A DNA stretch of 64,000 bases from Telopea speciosissima (lineage: Eukaryota; Streptophyta; Magnoliopsida; Proteales; Proteaceae): the NCBI RefSeq assembly GCF_018873765.1, contig NC_057918.1, forward strand, positions 69,477,871-69,541,870. Direction: 5' to 3'. This document shows, piece by piece, positions 9,641-19,956 of the stretch. How positions within the stretch are numbered: position 1 is the stretch's first letter; the number at the start of each line of letters is the position of its first letter. The notes under the pieces are model-generated. The model did no database searches and was not told where the DNA came from. It saw only the letters and a list, made by a program, of their open reading frames with translations. The translations under genes and the position numbers were made by a program.

Positions 9641-10886
9641 AAGCTGTTGGAAGTGGAGCTACAAAAAGAGGAGGAAATGTGGAGACAAAAATCGAGGATA
9701 GACCTGCTGACAGGGGGGATAAAAATACCTCCTTTTTCCATGTATCTACTCTCAGACGAAGACTAAGGAACAGGATTCTGAAGCTCAAATTTCCATCTGG
9801 TGTTTGGTCATCTTCTGAAGCAGATGTATCCAATATTTTATGTGATCATTTCCAAACTTTGTACTCTTCTGAACCACTTAATGTTAATGCTCTTAATTTG
9901 GTTTTGGATTCGGTTCAACCTGTAATTGCGCAGGAACTCAATGATAGACTTTGTGCAGCTCCAACAAGTGAAGAAGTCCACTCGGCCCTATTTGCAATGC
10001 CCCCCTCAAAGTCGCCTGGTCCTGATGGGGTGCCCCCCCTATTTTTCCAGAAATACTGGAACCTAGTCAAAGATGATCTATGTGACCTTGTTACTGATTT
10101 CTTTCGAACAGGGCATATTCCAAGAGAGCTGAACCAGACCGATGTTTGCCTCATTCCAAAGGTGCATGCACGAGAGTCTGCTGACCAGTTTAGGCCCATC
10201 AGCCTGTGCAATATTGCATTCAAGATTATCGCAAAGCTCGTGGCGGATCCGTTGCACGGATAATTGGACCAGGTTATTTCACCAAACCAATCAGCCTTCA
10301 TTCTGAATAGGCTCATCTCAGATAATATCATGGTGGCACACGAGTTGTTTCATTACATTAAGAAGCAGAAGAAAGGTAAGAGTAAATTCCTAGCTCTAAA
10401 ATTGGATATGTGCAAGGCATACGATAAGCTAGAATGGAATTGAAGTTCATTGAAGGTATCCTCTTGAAGTTGGGCTTTAATAGAACTTGAGTTAACCTGG
10501 TTATGGCATGCATTACTACTGTTTCTTATAATCTGCTTGTTAATGGCTGTGTTAAAGGTGCAATCACCCCTTCTAGGGGAATCCGCCAAGGTGACCCTAT
10601 TTCACCTGCGATATTTATTTTGTGCTTCCAGGCTCTTACCTCTATTATAAAGCAGGCTGAGTTGACATGTACACTTAAAGGAGTTAAAGTGCTTCATAGA
10701 GGTGATCCTATCACCCATCGCTTATTCGCAGACGACTCCCTACTTTTTACAAACGTCGATTTAGATGAAGTTAGCACTCTGAAGGAATGCTTGGATCTAT
10801 ACTGTCAGGCGGCTGGTCAAGCAATAAATCTTCAAAAATCAAGCCTCACCTTTAGTCCAAACACCCATGTCAGGATCAAAAGGTAG
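9641..10886 (+). pseudogene. LINE ORF2: reverse transcriptase domain, broken
   Basis: 9679-10263 contains DKNTSFFHVSTLRRR, KSPGPDGVPPLFFQKYW and DQFRPISLCN, the first RT blocks. The frame then breaks at a stop at 10261. SPNQSAFI and KLDMCKAYDKLEWN follow in another frame with stops near 10441 and 10489. From 10503 the frame reads GIRQGDPISPAIFILC and the catalytic box FADD (10725-10736, the YxDD position with Phe). It ends at a stop at 10884-10886. The palm residues are present but the protein is interrupted at least four times. Confidence 0.85.
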
Positions 10887-11071
10887 TTCTCCAGGATTCT
10901 TATAGTGTAGTATGGAGATGGTCCAACTAAGTATCTGGGGTTACCCACCCACTTTGGTGTCTCAAAGAAGGATATTTTTAATGATGTAAAGGAGAAGTCG
11001 ATAAACAAGCTTCAGGGATGGAAAGAGAAACTCCTCTCGCATGCCGGTAAAGAAGTGCTTTAAAGGCAGCC

Positions 11072-12840
11072 ATGACGCCAATGGCAAACTATGCGAGTTC
11101 TCACTTTAAATTACCTACATCTTTTCATGAATCCATGAAGAAAGCTGCATCAAATTTTTATTGGGGGGACTCAACTGAGAACAGGAAGATTCACTGGATG
11201 TCATGGCAACGACTATGCCAGCCTAAGTCTCGAGGTGGACTTGGTTTCAAGGACTCCAAATTGCAAAATAGAGCTCTTCTTGCGAAGGCTGCTTGGCGGC
11301 TATGGACTTCACCGAATTCACATTGGGCACGATTTCTAAAATCAATTTATTTTCCCCATTCGGATTTCCTAAGTGCGAAGCTGGGAAGCAGCCCCTCTTG
11401 GGGATGGAGAAGTCTGTTGGAAGGCCGTGAGGTGCTTGAAGAAGGCTTACTATGGAAGGTGGCTGATGGCTCAAGCATTCGCATCTGGTCAGATATATGG
11501 GTTCCTTCTTTGCCTGGCTTTAAGCTTCAGTTTTCGAGACCGGAGGAGTGTACAATTATGTTTGTGGCTGATCTGATTGATCCTATTTGTAGAAGGTGGA
11601 GAGAAAATATGCTTCATGAGTTCTTCCACCCATTAGAGGCAGATGCAATTTGCCAAATCCCCCTCAGCCTTTATTCTACGGTCGATAGAAGAATATGGGG
11701 TGCATCAAGAGATGGCCATTTCAGTGTTAAATCGGCGTATCGTTTGCTAGCACATAAGCACGAGGCTATTCAGACTACTAGAGCCTCTTTGTCTAGATCA
11801 CACAGTTGGGAGCATATTCCATCTACAATATGGAATAGAATCTGGTCTATCAACACTCTGCCAAAGATCAAGAGCTTTCTTTGGAGAACATGCAATGACG
11901 CCATTGCTACAGGTGCGGGGTTAAATTCTCGACAATTGCAAGTTGACCCTACATGCTTGAGGTGTGGGGTGGCTGAGGAAACCGGTGATCACGTCTTACT
12001 TGACTGCCCCTTCGCTAGAAGTGTGTTGTTTGGATGTTCTCTTCAGTATAGCCCACCATGCAACACCTCTCCAAAGCTCGTTGACTGGTTAAGTAATTGG
12101 AGCGAGAGTTTCAATGATGATAAGAAGAAGGCTAGAGACTCGTTGTCACGTATATCCATTATCTGCTAGTACTTGTGGCGAGCCCGCAATGAACTAGCAT
12201 TTAATGGAACGAAATGGCTACCACAGGATGTTATCTCAATGGCCGATAGAGCATATTTGGAATTCTCCACGTCGATGTCTTCCAATCCTTGTGTGAGTCC
12301 GGAGGGTGATGATCGGGGGAGGGACCATATAAGCCAGCTCTGGATTCCTCCCCCCGTTAGTGTGTTAAAGATCAATTGCGATGCTGCTCTACCAAAAGGG
12401 AGTACTGAAGGTGGCCTTGGCCTGATTATTAGAGACCATACAGGTGCCCAGCATTGTGCGTTGTCCATTCCATATCGGTTTGGTTCAATTATCCAGGGTG
12501 AGCTCTTGGCTATTCGTCATGCATTGATGGTGGCTAGGGATATGAGACTGGATCGACTGCAGGTGGAGTCGGATAGTAGAGATGCGGTTATGTTCATCAA
12601 CGGCCAGAAAGGACCAACAACGGAAGTTATGGAGCTGGTTTCCAACATCCAAAGGCTCTCCTTATCATTTGTCTCTATTTCGTTTTATTTTGTTCCACGG
12701 GCTATGAACTCTATCTAAGATGTCCTGGCTAGGAAGGCACTGTCACTTATGTGTGTGATAGAGTGGCCTCATTCCATTCGATGGCTTCATGATCTCTGTG
12801 TAAATGAGGCCATTGGTTGTACACACTTCCCCCATCAGTA
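11072..12840 (+). pseudogene. LINE ORF2: zf-RVT region and RNase H-like domain
   Basis: 11072-12169 has the RT thumb tail (FYWGDSTENRKIHWMSW, SRGGLGFKD) and the zf-RVT domain (WNRIWSINTLPKIKSFLWR, then CLRCGVAEETGDHVLLDC). One TAG at 12167-12169 separates it from the RNase H-like RVT_3 domain at 12173-12717: LKINCDAALPKGSTEGGLG, GELLAIRHAL, VESDSRDAV. The reading continues past a TAA at 12715-12717 with DVLARKALSL up to about 12840. RNase H would remove the RNA strand during target-primed reverse transcription. Confidence 0.85.
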
Positions 12841-12868
12841 AAACTCCCATTTACCAAAAAAAAAAAAA

Positions 12869-12971
12869 GAATTTCCTAATCTATCATCCTACATATGGTA
12901 TGTGATAATTACATACTAAAATTACAGAAGAAGATAAGGTTGGTGAGATCGGATGAGCTGGTCATCCTAAG
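12869..12971 (-). repeat. 5' LTR fragment of the copia remnant (part 2)
   Basis: Starts with the second copy of GAATTTCCTAA, the LINE target-site duplication, and continues the LTR sequence that stops at 3975. It matches 3507-3606 almost base for base. Confidence 0.75.
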
Positions 12972-12983
12972 AGTTTAATACAG

Positions 12984-13087
12984 CCACCTTATCCCAGTCA
13001 ACTTCGGTGGACTCCCTCACCACATGGGATTCTGACCACCTTATCCCACTCAACTTCGGTGGACTCCCTCATCACATGGCATTCTGA
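12984..13087. repeat. 52-bp tandem duplication
   Basis: Two adjacent copies (12984-13035 and 13036-13087) starting CCACCTTATCCCA and ending ATTCTGA, with three differences. Confidence 0.95.
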
Positions 13088-13290
13088 AAGTTAATTGCGA
13101 TGCATCATTTATTCAATACACATCGTGAGGTGGATTAGGTTTCGTTGTTAGAAACCATCAAGGGATATGTCAACATGCCTCATCTGAACCTGCTCAGTTT
13201 ACATCTGTTGCCCAAGGTGAAGCTCTTGCAATCAGGTCTGCCATGCTTTTTCATAATATTCACGTGGAGACTGATAATCGCAAGCTAGTA
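13085..13290 (+). pseudogene. LINE RNase H-like fragment
   Basis: Translates as LKVNCDASFIQYTS, a stop, then GGLGFVVRNHQGICQHASSE, GEALAIRSAML and VETDNRKLV. This matches the RVT_3 RNase H-like domain of plant LINEs. It is a different copy from the one ending at 12840. It sits immediately upstream of the probable CHS promoter. Confidence 0.75.
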
Positions 13291-13329
13291 ACTCCTCTGG
13301 ACAGAAGCCAGATCTAGAAGTGAGTAGTT

Positions 13330-13477
13330 AGTGATTAATTATGTGATGCTCATCGATCTACTGTTTCCTCCCCCTATTTAAGAAGCTCACACCACTCTCC
13401 TCTTTCCATATTATATAAACTACCTTAGTATCTCCTTTACTCTCCATTGTCGTCCTTCAAAATCACCATTTGCCCAA
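13330..13477 (+). promoter_or_regulatory. Probable CHS promoter and start of 5' leader
   Basis: A TATATAA box at 13412-13418 is followed by pyrimidine-rich leader sequence ending CCCAA at 13477. The same CCCAA resumes at 25836, after the gypsy element, and leads within 47 bases to the CHS ATG at 25888. Removing the element gives a normal promoter, a leader of roughly 100 bases and the coding start. I did not find a perfect G-box (CACGTG). Assignment is by position, not by known cis motifs. Confidence 0.6.
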
Positions 13478-15186
13478 TGATGAGCACATTTATGTGTGAA
13501 ATCTTAGGGCATAAAGCATACATTTTACCACATTGGACAGAGTTACTCGGTGCTTTCTTGTGCTTTTTAGGTTTTAGGTGAATTCTTGTGAAAATGGAGG
13601 AGATGATGCTAAGAAAATGTTTTTAAGCTATTTAGAGGTGTTAATGGCTTGGATGCGTAGCCCATCGAATCAGCTTTGCAACGGTTCAAACGGCACTTGA
13701 TTCCGAGTTGAAATGAAGAAGTTACGGCCGTTTCCGTAACGAAGCGCGAAAATGGTCTATAGGAGTTTATTTGTAATTATTGACAGTCGACCGGAGACAA
13801 AGTGAAGCAAAAGTTCGGATTCCAGGAGCCTTAACGTAATAACCAAAAGTTATATTTCCTGTACCCGAAAGATTTCATTTGGAGGGCTCTGGACAGTCCA
13901 ACTTCAACTTGAGATATCTTGGGCTCCCGAACTCCAAATTGGATGAAATTTGGGTCTATTTTAGGTGATTTTTCGCAAGGAACACAATGGTGAGGCCTAT
14001 ATAAGCACCCCATGCTCCACGTTTTCTGAAGGACATAATGGGTACTTTATTTATTTTTGAAGGAATCCTAGTCATCACCTTTACTCTCTCTCTCTCCTCC
14101 AACTTCTCAAGGGCACTTATGGAATTCTACTTGGGATAGATTTATATTTTCTCATCTATGAAAGGTTGAAAAATCAAAGATGCTTTGATTTTATTGCTTG
14201 GAGAAGATATCTACAAAGAAAAGGAAGCACTTGTTAGAATTGAAAGTTTATTTTTCTAGAAATAGAAGGTCTATGTAAACAATCTTCTCTTCTTTTTCTT
14301 TCTATTTTTTTTTTTTTTCTTAGGATTCAAGGCATTGTAAAAGAGGAAAGAGAAGAGAATATTCTCTTTTCTTAGGGAATATTTCTCCTACACTTCCATC
14401 TTCTCTCTTCTCTTCTCTTCCACCTATAAATACCCCCTACCTCTCTTGTAAAAATTGCTCATTCACTTGGTGAAATTTCTTCTCTTCTTCTCTTTCTAAT
14501 TTGTGATTTTTGGCTTTTCTAAGTTCTAGTTTGCTTTTTTGATTTTCATTTAATGGTTATAATAGGTTTAGTTTATGCTTTAATTTCAATTTAAGTCTTC
14601 AATTGGGTTGTAATTTCTTAATTCTTGTTTAGGTTTTAAGCCTTCTAGTCTAAGTTCTTAAGTTGATGACAAGACTTGAAGATTTAGAAGAGGAGACCAT
14701 GGTAAGTTTATGCAAGTATTCAAGTTTTTCAATTACATTCAGACAAACACATCCAAGTTTTACTATCTAAACTCTCAATCTCATTCTCCATCTCCTCTGT
14801 CTCTCTCTATCTTCTTCTTCTTCTTCCCCCTCTATTTCTTTTATTTTAATTTTATATGGTTGTGGTTTATGGATGCATTTTTATTTCCTTATTTCTTTTT
14901 ATGTGGTTAGTATGTGTGGCGGTATTTTTATTCCTTTCAATTCGCTTTAGTTTGATAGGTTAGATGTTCATGTGTTAGGACGCCGATTTAATCCCTTAAT
15001 TTTGTTAGATGCTTATGAGTTAGGATGCATTGATTTTCGTTAGTTTAATTAGTTTAATTTAACACTTTAATTTGGTTCACTTTGCATTACTTGTAAGTTA
15101 GTTAAATAGAGTGGCATATATCTCCCCGTGTTCGATCCGTAGCTACGATTGACCCGTACGCTTGCGGTTTTATTTTAACTCAAACA
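13478..15186 (+). repeat. 5' LTR of the gypsy element
   Basis: 1709 bp with TG to CA ends. It contains CTATAAATACCCC near 14424-14436, a probable TATA box. The short frame at 14710-14910 inside it is not conserved coding sequence. Confidence 0.92.
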
Positions 15187-15192
15187 AGATTT

Positions 15193-15210
15193 TGACGCCG
15201 TTGCCGAGGA
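15193..15210 (+). promoter_or_regulatory. Primer-binding site (tRNA-Asp type)
   Basis: TGACGCCGTTGCCGAGGA lies 6 bases after the 5' LTR. It differs at two positions from TGGCGCCGTTGCCGGGGA, the complement of the plant tRNA-Asp 3' end used by Athila-type elements. Confidence 0.8.
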
Positions 15211-15805
15211 GATTATTGACCACTTTATTTTTCTGATTTTTAAGTAGTTCGAAGTGCTTTAATTTACTCTCTTTCTCTTCCTCTTTTCTAAAACAAAAAA
15301 AAAAAAAAAGAAGAGAAAATCAGTTTTTGAAAACCTCTTCTTGTTTCTCTTTTGTTTCAAACAGTGTGCGCCCAATCTAAAGTCCTTCATATGCTGCAAC
15401 CCTCCATCTTTTGGTGTCCCTCATAGGATTAAGTTACCTATGACGCTACATCTTGACTTGGTTGGGTGGATTGGCATGTGACTTATCTTTGGAGGTGACC
15501 ACTCTTGATAACAGGAAAGCGACATAGTGAGAGCGTTGGAAACATAAACGTATAGTAGTCATCCACTCTAATCAGAATCCATTTGGAGTCGCCCGTAGGT
15601 GGCTATAGAAGACTATACGGGTTCCCTTACTGTCAACCTATATGGCATCCTTTCAGCTTTGGAACCATTGTTTCGATTTTTGAGGGATAGATGCACTATC
15701 TACCTTGGGCTCCCTCTTATTTTTAGTATTTTTTTTTTCCTTAAGTCTTTTATTTTCTTTCTTCTTTAATTTTTCAAAGGAGACCTCATATCTGTTTAGG
15801 TAGCT
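15211..15805 (+). other. Gypsy element untranslated leader
   Basis: Sequence between the primer site and the gag start. It contains an A-run at 15295-15309 and T-runs, with no supported coding region. Confidence 0.7.
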
Positions 15806-17660
15806 ATGGTGTGGACTCGTGATTCATCTAATCGTCTTATTAGAATACCACCTCCTCCACTACCCTTAACCCCACCTTTGACCATGGTTGACCAACAACT
15901 CAAGACTCTTAAGGATAGGTTCAACCCCACCAGGGTTGCACAGCCCTCATGCATTAGTCTGCCTGTTGTTACAGGGAATAACTATGAACTCAAGACCAAC
16001 TTCATCAGCATGCTACCCCATTTCCATGGTATGGCTAATGAGGATGCATATCTTTTCCTTAGGGAATTTGAGGAGGTCTGTGTTCTAATTAAGATCCAGA
16101 ATTTGACTGATGATGCAGTTAGGCTTAGGTTTATACCATTTGCCCTGAAAGACCAGGCCAAGAAGTGGCTTTATGGACTGCCCACAAACTCCATTAATAT
16201 ATGGGATGAGTTCACCATTATCTTTTTGAGAAAATTCTTCCCTCTTCACAAGACCAATAAGCTTAAGAGTGACGTCCTCCAGTTCAGGCAGAAACCACAT
16301 GAGTCTTTTTCTAAATTCATGGAAAGATTCAAGGAATTCCTCTTAGAATGCCCTCACCATGGTTTTGACTTGTGGCAACTATGCCAAATTATTTATGAGG
16401 GTATTGATTATCAGACCAAACAACTAGTAGAGTCCATATGTCCAGCAGGCTTTACTTCTTTTTCTGAGGAGAATGATGCATGAACATTCTTAACCAACTT
16501 GGCTGATAAGACTAGGGAATGGAAATCTTCCCAAGAGGCTGAAAGGACCACTAAGGAGTATCTCATTGAGGGTATCCCAGCCAAGGAGGCCAAACTTGAC
16601 AGCCTCATAAAACGGTTGGAGTCCATAGTTCTTAAAGAGTCTATACCAGTTAATCAGGTCAACCATGTGTCGGTATGCAGTTGGTGCCAAACCCCTGGAC
16701 ACCTTTCTGAGGAATGCCCCAACACCTTGGTGGGCAATTTCAGTATTGAGAATGTAAGTGTTCTCTACCAAAATAACCCATATAGCAATACTTACAATCC
16801 AGGATAGAGAAATCACCCCAATTTCTCCTGGAATCAAGGGAACCAAGCAGGCCCATCCAACTTTAACCATCAAGGCCAGCCTGGTGTCCAAAGGCCCAAC
16901 TTTGCATCACAAAACCAAGGGCTGTCTCCTAATCCTTTCCCCCCTCGTCTTCATCCAGGACCTTCTATTAATTCTGCTAGGCCTCCTCTCCTTGCACCTT
17001 ATCAGCAACCTCCAGGGTTTACCAATACAGGAGAGGCAACAAGACTGAATGAGATGGACAACTAGATAGCTCTTCTAATGACAAACCATAATAACATGGA
17101 GAAACAACTCACCTAGTTTGTCACAATCCTGCATGAGAGGGAAACAGGGAAGTTACCTAGCCAACCTGAGCCAAATCCTAGGCATCAGGTTCATATTCAG
17201 CAAGGTACCCAAGCTCCTCCAACCAATGTTGCACAAGGCCAACAGCACCAAGGGCCCTCCAGGTAGGTAAATGCTATTTATGCTTTAAGGAGTGGCCGTG
17301 AGTATCAACAGGCTAGTGCACCTCAGTCTTTACCATCTCATACTCCTGTTGACTCTCCCCCTTCTGAAGAGGCCATTGAAGTGCCTACTGTTCCAGATTC
17401 GTCTGATGAACCTGAAAATATTTCAGATGATTCTATTGAGGAAACCAAAGAGGATTCTGTTGAGGAAGTTAAAAAGCCCAACCCTGAAAGAATTTATACC
17501 CCACCTGCCCCTTTCCCAAATAGGTTGGTTAGCAAGAAATCTCCTTCTGTGGAGAAAATATTGGATGTGTTCAAACAGGTTCAGGTGAATATCCCTTTGT
17601 TGGATGCCATTGCCCAGATCCCTGCTTATGTTAAAGTCCTCAAAGACTTATGCACCTAAA
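15806..17660 (+). pseudogene. Gypsy gag, with in-frame stops
   Basis: Starts MVWTRDSSNRLIRIPP. The capsid (Retrotrans_gag) core is at about 16000-16440: LPHFHGMANEDAYLFLREFE, KDQAKKWLYGLP, LRKFFPLHKTNKLKSD. One frame continues through TGA at 16481 and TAG near 16805, both where Trp is expected, and further stops near 17063, 17114, 17264 and 17657. A CCHC-type knuckle CSWCQTPGHLSEEC is at about 16676-16717 and is intact. The tail from 17381 is acidic, followed by NVPKKAFL leading into the protease. Gag would form the cytoplasmic virus-like particle. Confidence 0.88.
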
Positions 17661-18165
17661 AGCGGACCATCAATGTGCCCAAAAAGGCATTCTTGGCTGC
17701 TAACATCAGTTCTCTCATCTCGCAGCCAGTAGCAACCAAGCATAACTGGGATTGGGAGAACTGAAACCCACCAAAATCACTCTTCAGCTTGCAGATCGGT
17801 TGGTTAAAGTTCCTAAGGGAATGATTGAGGATGTCCTATTGAAGGTTGGAGAATTTATTTTTTCTGTGGACTTTATTGTTTTAGATACCCAACCTACTGC
17901 CAACTTCATGGACCAAATCCCTATCATCTTGGGTAGGCCATTCCTAGTTACCAGTAATGCTTTAATCAATTACAGGAATGGTCTCATGAAATTATCTTTT
18001 GGCAATACTTCTGTTGACTTCAATGTGTTTAGGTTGGGCAAGCAGTCTGATATGGATGACGAGGTGCATATGCTTCAAGGATTTTTTGATGATATTGATA
18101 CGTTCTTTGAGATTGATTTTGATTCGGGATTTCAAGAATGTATGCAAGAATTGGAGGGTGTTGAT
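17661..18165 (+). pseudogene. Gypsy aspartic protease, active site deleted
   Basis: NVPKKAFLAANISSLISQPV leads to the protease. After ATKHN the sequence jumps to GIGELKPTKITLQLADR, skipping the segment of about 40 residues that in Athila proteases holds the catalytic D-x-G motif. The junction (about 17746) also shifts the frame. The second half (17752-18165) retains VGEFIFSVDFIVLDTQ and IPIILGRPFLVTS, with ILGRPFL being the usual retropepsin C-terminal motif. It then runs to GVDYC, where the solo LTR interrupts it. Confidence 0.8.
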
Positions 18166-18168
18166 TAT

Positions 18169-19956
18169 TGTTGAGCACATTTATGTGTAAAATCTTAGGG
18201 CATAAAGTATATATTTTACCACATTGGACAGAGTTACTCGGTGCTTTCTTGTGCTTTTCAGGTTTTAGGTGAATTCTTGTGAAAATGGAGGAGATGATGC
18301 TAAGAAAATGTTTTTAAGTTATTTAGAGGTGTTAATGGCATGGATGAGTAGCCCATCGAGTCAGCTTCGTAACGGTTCAAACGGCACTTGATTCCGAGTT
18401 GAAACGAAGAAGTTACGGTCGTTTTCGTAACGACGCGCGAAAATGGTCTATAGGGGTTTATTTGTAATTATTGACAGTCGGATGGGGACAAAGTGAAGCG
18501 AAAGTTTGGATTCCAGGAGCCTTAACGCAATAACCATAAGTTATATTTCCTGTACCCGAAAGATTCTATTTGGAAGGCTCTGGACAGTCCAACTTCAACT
18601 TGAGATATCTTGGGCTCCTCAACTCCAAATTGGACGAAATTTAGGTCTATTTTGGGTGATTTTTCACAAGGAACACAATGGTTAGGCTATATAAGCACCC
18701 CATACTCCACGTTTTGTGAAGGACAGAATGAGTATTTTATTTATTCTTGAAGGAATCTTAGTCATCACCCTTACTCTCTCTCTCCTCCAATTTCTCAAGG
18801 GCACTTCTGGATTTCTACTTGGGATAGATTTATTTTGAAAGATATTCTCTCACCTATGGAAAGTTGAAAAGTCAAAGATGTTTTGATTTTATTACTTGGA
18901 GAAGATATCTACAAAGAAAAGGAAGCACTTGTTAGAATTGGAAGTTTACTTTTCTAGAAATAGAAGGTCTATGTAAACAATCTTCTCTTCTTCTTCTTCT
19001 TTCTATTTTTTTTCTTTTTTCTTAGGATTCAAGGCATTGTAAAAGAGGAAGGAGAAGAGAATATTCTCTTTTCTTAGGGAATATTTCTCCTACACTTCCC
19101 TCTTCTCTCTTCTCCTCTCTTCCCCCTATAAATACCCCTTGCCCTTTGGGTTGTAAGAAGTTAGTTTTTTAGTTTAGTTTTTAGTTAGTTTCTAGTTCAA
19201 TTTTAATTCAGTTTTTAGTGTAATTTTTAGTTCATTCACTTAGTAAAATTTCTTTTCTTCTTCTCCTTCTAAGTTGTGATTTTTGGCTTTTATAAGTTCT
19301 AGTTTGCTTTTTGATTTTCATTTAATGGTTGTAATAGGTTTAGTTTATGCTTTAATTTCAATTTAAGTCTTCAATTGGGTTGTAATTTCTTAATTCTAGT
19401 TTAGGTTTTAAGCCTTCTAGTCTAAGTTCTTAAGTTGATGACAAGACTTGAAGATTTAGAAGAGGAGGCCATGGTAAGTTTATGCAAGTATTCAAGCTTT
19501 TCAATTGCATTCATGCAAGCACATCTAGGTTTTACTATCTAAACTCTCAATCTCATTCTCCCTTTCCTCTATCTCTCTCTATCTTCTTCTTCTTCTCCCT
19601 CTATTTCTTTTATTTTTTTTATATGATTGTAGTATGTGGATGCACTTTTAATCCCTTATTTCTTTTTATGTGATTATGAAGTGTCGCTGCGTTTTTGTTA
19701 TTCCTTTCAATTTGCTTTAGTTTGATAGGTTAGATGCTCATGTATTAGGACGTCAATTTAATCCCTTAATTTTGTTAGATGCTTATGAGTTAGGATGCAT
19801 TAATTTTCATTAATTTAATTAGTTTAATTTAACACTTTAATTTGGTTCACTTTGCATTACTTTTAAGTTAGTTAAATAGAGTGGCGTATATCTCCTCGTG
19901 TTCGACCCGTAGCTACGATTGACCCATACGCTTGCGGTATTATTTTAACTCAAACA
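18169..19956 (+). mobile_element. Solo LTR of the same gypsy family, nested
   Basis: 1788 bp, similar over its full length to 13478-15186 and 24169-25835, with an extra T-rich stretch near 19140-19240 not in the outer LTRs. It is flanked by ATTAT (18164-18168) and ATGAT (19957-19961), a 5-bp duplication with one change. Removing it with one TSD copy joins the protease-side frame to the RT-side frame. It has no internal region, so it is read as a solo LTR left by LTR-LTR recombination. Confidence 0.85.

Larger units (their letters stand above)
3976..12868 (+). mobile_element. L1-type LINE, nearly full length, with a nested LTR element
   Basis: The element starts at 3976 and ends in a poly(A) run (12856-12868). 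It is flanked by the 11-bp target-site duplication GAATTTCCTAA (3965-3975 and 12869-12879). In order it encodes an ORF1 protein (DUF4283 plus zinc knuckle), an endonuclease, a reverse transcriptase, a zf-RVT zinc-binding region and a plant-type RNase H, the layout of plant L1-clade LINEs carrying an extra RNase H. Without the nested 5962-8910 insertion it is about 5.9 kb. Several stops and frameshifts make it non-autonomous now. Confidence 0.9.
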
